A stretch of DNA of 64,000 bases from SHZL01 sp963815185 (GTDB lineage Bacteria > Pseudomonadota > Gammaproteobacteria > Xanthomonadales > SZUA-36): the NCBI GenBank assembly GCA_963815185.1, contig CAWFGC010000004.1:310001-374000 (forward strand), given 5' to 3'. The notes beneath the pieces are model-generated. The model made no database searches. It was not told where the DNA came from and saw nothing but the letters and a program-made list of their open reading frames with translations. How positions within the stretch are numbered: position 1 is the stretch's first letter; each line of letters opens with the position of its first letter. The position numbers and the translations under genes were made by a program. Positions 61,429-64,000 of this stretch are shown in pieces.

Positions 61429-63426
61429 TCAATGGGGAAGGGCATAGGCAATGACGAAGTCACCGCGATGATTGTGCAATTGGCCATGACCCCCCGCAAC
61501 GATCACGACGTATTGCCGGCCATCGACCTCATAGGTGATGGGCGTTGCTTGCGCATCGGCGGGTAGTTTGTCCGACCAGAGTTCCTTACCGGTCGCAAGA
61601 TCAAAGGCCCGCAGACGGCGATCCACGGTTGCAGCGATAAACACCAGCCCTCCTCCAGTTACGATTGGCCCACCCAGGTTAGGAGTGCCCAGCCGGATCT
61701 GGAACGGCATTGGAACGGGAATCTGGTCCTGTATGGAGCCCAGTGGCACATCCCAAAGGATCTTCGCATTTTCCAGATCCACCGCCGTCAGGCCGCCCCA
61801 GGGTGGTGGCGTGCAGGGCGCACCCAGCGGCGAGAGGAAGAAGGAAATCCTGACGCCGTAGGGCGTACCTTCCATGCGCGTGGGTGCGTGCAACTCCGGT
61901 TCATTACCATTCACTTTATCGACTTCAGGCTTTCTGACGTTGGTAATTGGAACGAGTTCGATCACCTCCGCAATGCGATTGGTATTGATGACCATGGTTT
62001 TCGTTCCCGGATCCAGCGCTGCCCCACCCCAGTTAGCGCCACCTCCGGACCAAGGGACCTTCACGGTTCCCTGACCGAGATGGGGTGGCGTGTATATTTT
62101 GCCTGTGAGCAGGTTCTCGGCTTGGTCCCGGCATTTGTTGCGATCCCAGAAGGTAAATCCCCAAGCGTCCTCAGGTGAGAACTCTTGCGGCACCAAGGGC
62201 GGAAACACCGCAGGGATTGGCTGTGTGGGCGAATACCACTCCCCCGGCACGTCTCCAGCCGGAACTGAACGCTCCTCAATAGGAAATAGAGGCTCCCCCG
62301 TCTCCCGGTTGAACACAAAGACCAGGCCCTGCTTGGTGTTCTGCACTACCGCTGGAACGGTCTTGCCGTCGAGCGTCAGATCGGTGAGTAACGGTTGGCT
62401 ACCGATATCATAGTCCCAAATATCGTGATGCACGATCTGATAGTGCCAGACTACCTCGCCTGTCGCTCCCCGCAGGGCGACCAGAGAATCAGCATAGTCA
62501 TTGTTACCCGGCCGCAGACCACCGTAATAGTCCGGCGCAGGACTGGAGGTTGGCAGAAAGACCAAATCGCGCGCCTCGTCAGCGGCCATTGATGCCCAGA
62601 CATTTGCGCTGCCGGTGACCTCATCGCCTCCGCCCCAAGTCGCCCGAGCAGGATCGTCCGCACGGTGGGGAATGGGGTCGAACTCCCACAGCTTGCGCCC
62701 GCTGCGCGCATCGAATGCCTGCACCTTGCCGCTGGGCGTTCCCACACGATAATTGTCGAGGATTGCGGAACCGATCACCACCACCCCGTTAATCAGGGTA
62801 GGCGGGGAAATATATCGGATTTCGCCGCGAAATACTTGCTCCCGGCTGGCGAGAGCAGAGATCACGCCATTGTCACCAAAAGCTGTGCAAGTCTCGCCCG
62901 TGCGCGCATCAATGGCGATCAGGCGCAGATCGTTGGTATTCATGAACAGTCGGTCATGGCAAGCGCTGCCGACTGGCACTGCATCATCCCGCCAAGCGGC
63001 GACCCCCCGGCAGGCATAGGTCGCCGGAGACTCAAAGTCCATGTCCACCTGCGGGTCATAGACCCACCGTTCCGCCCCTGTCGCCGGGTCCAGTGCAATA
63101 AGACGATTGAATGGAGTGCAGACAATGAGGTTACCCGCCACCGTGATTGGCGTGTCCTGATCCTTGCTGAGAGGGAACTTCTTGCCTCGCCGCGCCATCT
63201 CACCGGTGCGATAGGTCCATGCGACTTTGAGGTCCGCCACATTCACAGGTGAAATCTGCATCAACCGGGAATACCTTGTTCCGGCCGAATCGCCACCGTG
63301 AACCGGCCAACCGGTTCGCACGCCACCCGGCGCCAGCTGTTCCGCTCCCGCGGCAGACGGTAGCGGCAATATCAAAACCATCAACAGAAGCCTGCTGAAG
63401 GAAAGAATGCCCCTTATCGAGAGCAT
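61429..63426 (-). CDS. PQQ-dependent quinoprotein dehydrogenase
   Basis: 665 residues with a Sec signal (RLLLMVLILPLPSAAGAE). Propeller motifs match the enzyme at 48913: HGGDSAGTRYSRL, WHYQIVHHDIWDYDIGSQP, EERSVPAGDVPGEWYSPTQP, FTFWDRNKC and PNLGGPIVTGGGLVFI. It should oxidise an alcohol or aldehyde in the periplasm and feed electrons to the chain. It follows a TonB receptor by 19 bases, so it probably works on the substrate that the receptor imports. The stop is 13 bases before the ThDP start. Confidence 0.92.
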   Translation of the reverse strand: MLSIRGILSFSRLLLMVLILPLPSAAGAEQLAPGGVRTGWPVHGGDSAGTRYSRLMQISPVNVADLKVAWTYRTGEMARRGKKFPLSKDQDTPITVAGNLIVCTPFNRLIALDPATGAERWVYDPQVDMDFESPATYACRGVAAWRDDAVPVGSACHDRLFMNTNDLRLIAIDARTGETCTAFGDNGVISALASREQVFRGEIRYISPPTLINGVVVIGSAILDNYRVGTPSGKVQAFDARSGRKLWEFDPIPHRADDPARATWGGGDEVTGSANVWASMAADEARDLVFLPTSSPAPDYYGGLRPGNNDYADSLVALRGATGEVVWHYQIVHHDIWDYDIGSQPLLTDLTLDGKTVPAVVQNTKQGLVFVFNRETGEPLFPIEERSVPAGDVPGEWYSPTQPIPAVFPPLVPQEFSPEDAWGFTFWDRNKCRDQAENLLTGKIYTPPHLGQGTVKVPWSGGGANWGGAALDPGTKTMVINTNRIAEVIELVPITNVRKPEVDKVNGNEPELHAPTRMEGTPYGVRISFFLSPLGAPCTPPPWGGLTAVDLENAKILWDVPLGSIQDQIPVPMPFQIRLGTPNLGGPIVTGGGLVFIAATVDRRLRAFDLATGKELWSDKLPADAQATPITYEVDGRQYVVIVAGGHGQLHNHRGDFVIAYALPH

Positions 63427-63445
63427 CGCAACTCTTTTCTGACCG

Positions 63446-64000
63446 TTAGTAACGATAGGTGACCGTTACACCATACGTACGTGGCCGCAGTGACGTGAAC
63501 CGGTATGGCTCGGAATCGACGATCCGACCTGACAGTTCCGGCAGGGCATCAGTCAGATTATTCACGCGCAGCCAGACATCCCAATGCTCGGAGGTTAAAC
63601 CCGCTCGCACATTCAGCAGGTAATAGTCATCCAGCTTTTTGAAATCACCGGCTGCCACGCGCAAACCAGTGGTCTTGCTGCTACGATAGGACCAGTCACC
63701 CGCAATTACCGCATCAAAGCCGTTCAGGAATCCACCTGACATAGGGCGGGTGTATTGCGCCGAGAGACTTGGAGTCCAGTCAGGCACCCCCGGAAACCGG
63801 TCGCCGTCTTCGGTCTGGTTGAGAAGCAGGCCTTGGCGCGGCTGGGTGCCATCAAACCGGCCATGGGTGTAACCGACAGCCGCACTGACCTCAAACCCTT
63901 CAAACAGCAGCGCCTGTAGCTCCAGTTCAAAACCGGGGACTGTTGCATCTCCCGCATTACCGATGATTGTAAACGCACCTGTTACATCCGATGAAAGATA
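63446..64000 (-). CDS. TonB-dependent receptor, C-terminal part (5' end outside window)
   Basis: About 185 C-terminal residues are visible, reading in one frame from the right edge. Strands such as VPGFELELQALLFEGFEVSA, FDAVIAGDWSYRSSKT, DDYYLLNVRAGLTSEHWDVW and the terminal LRPRTYGVTVTYRY are typical of the end of the barrel. It opens (as seen here) the right-edge operon with PQQ dehydrogenase, ThDP enzyme, FAD oxidase, aldehyde dehydrogenase and MFS carrier. Confidence 0.9.
   Translation of the reverse strand, partial: YLSSDVTGAFTIIGNAGDATVPGFELELQALLFEGFEVSAAVGYTHGRFDGTQPRQGLLLNQTEDGDRFPGVPDWTPSLSAQYTRPMSGGFLNGFDAVIAGDWSYRSSKTTGLRVAAGDFKKLDDYYLLNVRAGLTSEHWDVWLRVNNLTDALPELSGRIVDSEPYRFTSLRPRTYGVTVTYRY

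Overview
This window comes from an aerobic Gram-negative bacterium with a large catabolic repertoire. The evidence is three TonB-dependent outer-membrane receptors, Tat- and Sec-exported oxidoreductases, PQQ dehydrogenases, a c-type cytochrome, a molybdenum hydroxylase and a MadLM malonate carrier. A gammaproteobacterium, perhaps marine, fits best, but no rRNA or marker gene is present, so placement is an inference. No tRNA, rRNA, CRISPR array or phage was seen.

Layout. (1) 1-2870: an operon of an MFS carrier, a Tat-exported ThDP enzyme and a dihaem cytochrome c. (2) 2900-8799: a divergent pair of an exported asparaginase-like protein and a TonB receptor, a long imperfect inverted repeat, and an M29/NicX-like metalloenzyme. 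(3) 8961-16898: an MFS carrier, a QueG/RdhA-like iron-sulfur protein, a GntR regulator, a two-component flavin monooxygenase (HsaA/HsaB-like) with a perfect palindromic operator candidate, and a second TonB receptor. (4) 17096-22768: two UbiD-family decarboxylases, an ADP-forming acyl-CoA synthetase, an LpdD-like protein and a 25-codon remnant of the flavin prenyltransferase gene ubiX. (5) 22997-31751, minus strand: a molybdenum hydroxylase (three subunits, CoxG-like protein) with a nitrilase-type amidase, a dihydropyrimidinase-like hydrolase, a broken GntR gene and a G3E GTPase. (6) 32085-36891: sulfatase, MDR reductase, an SDR fossil and two CMD-family proteins. (7) 36957-41195, minus strand: Tat-exported amidase, malonyl-CoA synthetase-like ligase and MadM/MadL. 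(8) 41412-47649: a decayed zone holding a truncated and frameshifted ketosteroid dehydrogenase, pieces of three insertion-sequence families (IS21-like, IS1380, IS3), an aldehyde dehydrogenase fragment, a metal-ligand-less M24 protein, a TPR protein fused in frame to a transposase tail, and a frameshifted MFS gene. (9) 48065-55317: GntR regulator, PQQ dehydrogenase, cupin, frameshifted tryptophanase, a two-gene set resembling the two domains of cucumopine synthase, and an SDR lacking its catalytic Tyr. (10) 55455-64000, minus strand: one operon of TonB receptor, PQQ dehydrogenase, ThDP enzyme, FAD oxidase, aldehyde dehydrogenase and MFS carrier.

How it fits together. The gene sets look like separate catabolic cassettes that reuse the same parts: outer-membrane receptor, inner-membrane carrier, periplasmic redox enzyme, cytosolic ligase or decarboxylase, and a GntR switch. 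Region 5 reads as hydroxylation of an N-heterocycle, opening of a cyclic amide and hydrolysis of the linear amide. Region 7 reads as periplasmic release of malonate, uptake and CoA activation. Substrates cannot be read from sequence.

Most novel candidates: the UbiD/LpdD/ACD cluster with its decayed ubiX; the exported ThDP enzyme coupled to cytochrome c; the molybdenum hydroxylase/cyclic amidase operon; and the tryptophanase plus split cucumopine-synthase-like operon. Four genes carry single-base frameshifts. These may be real decay or assembly error, and reads are needed to decide.
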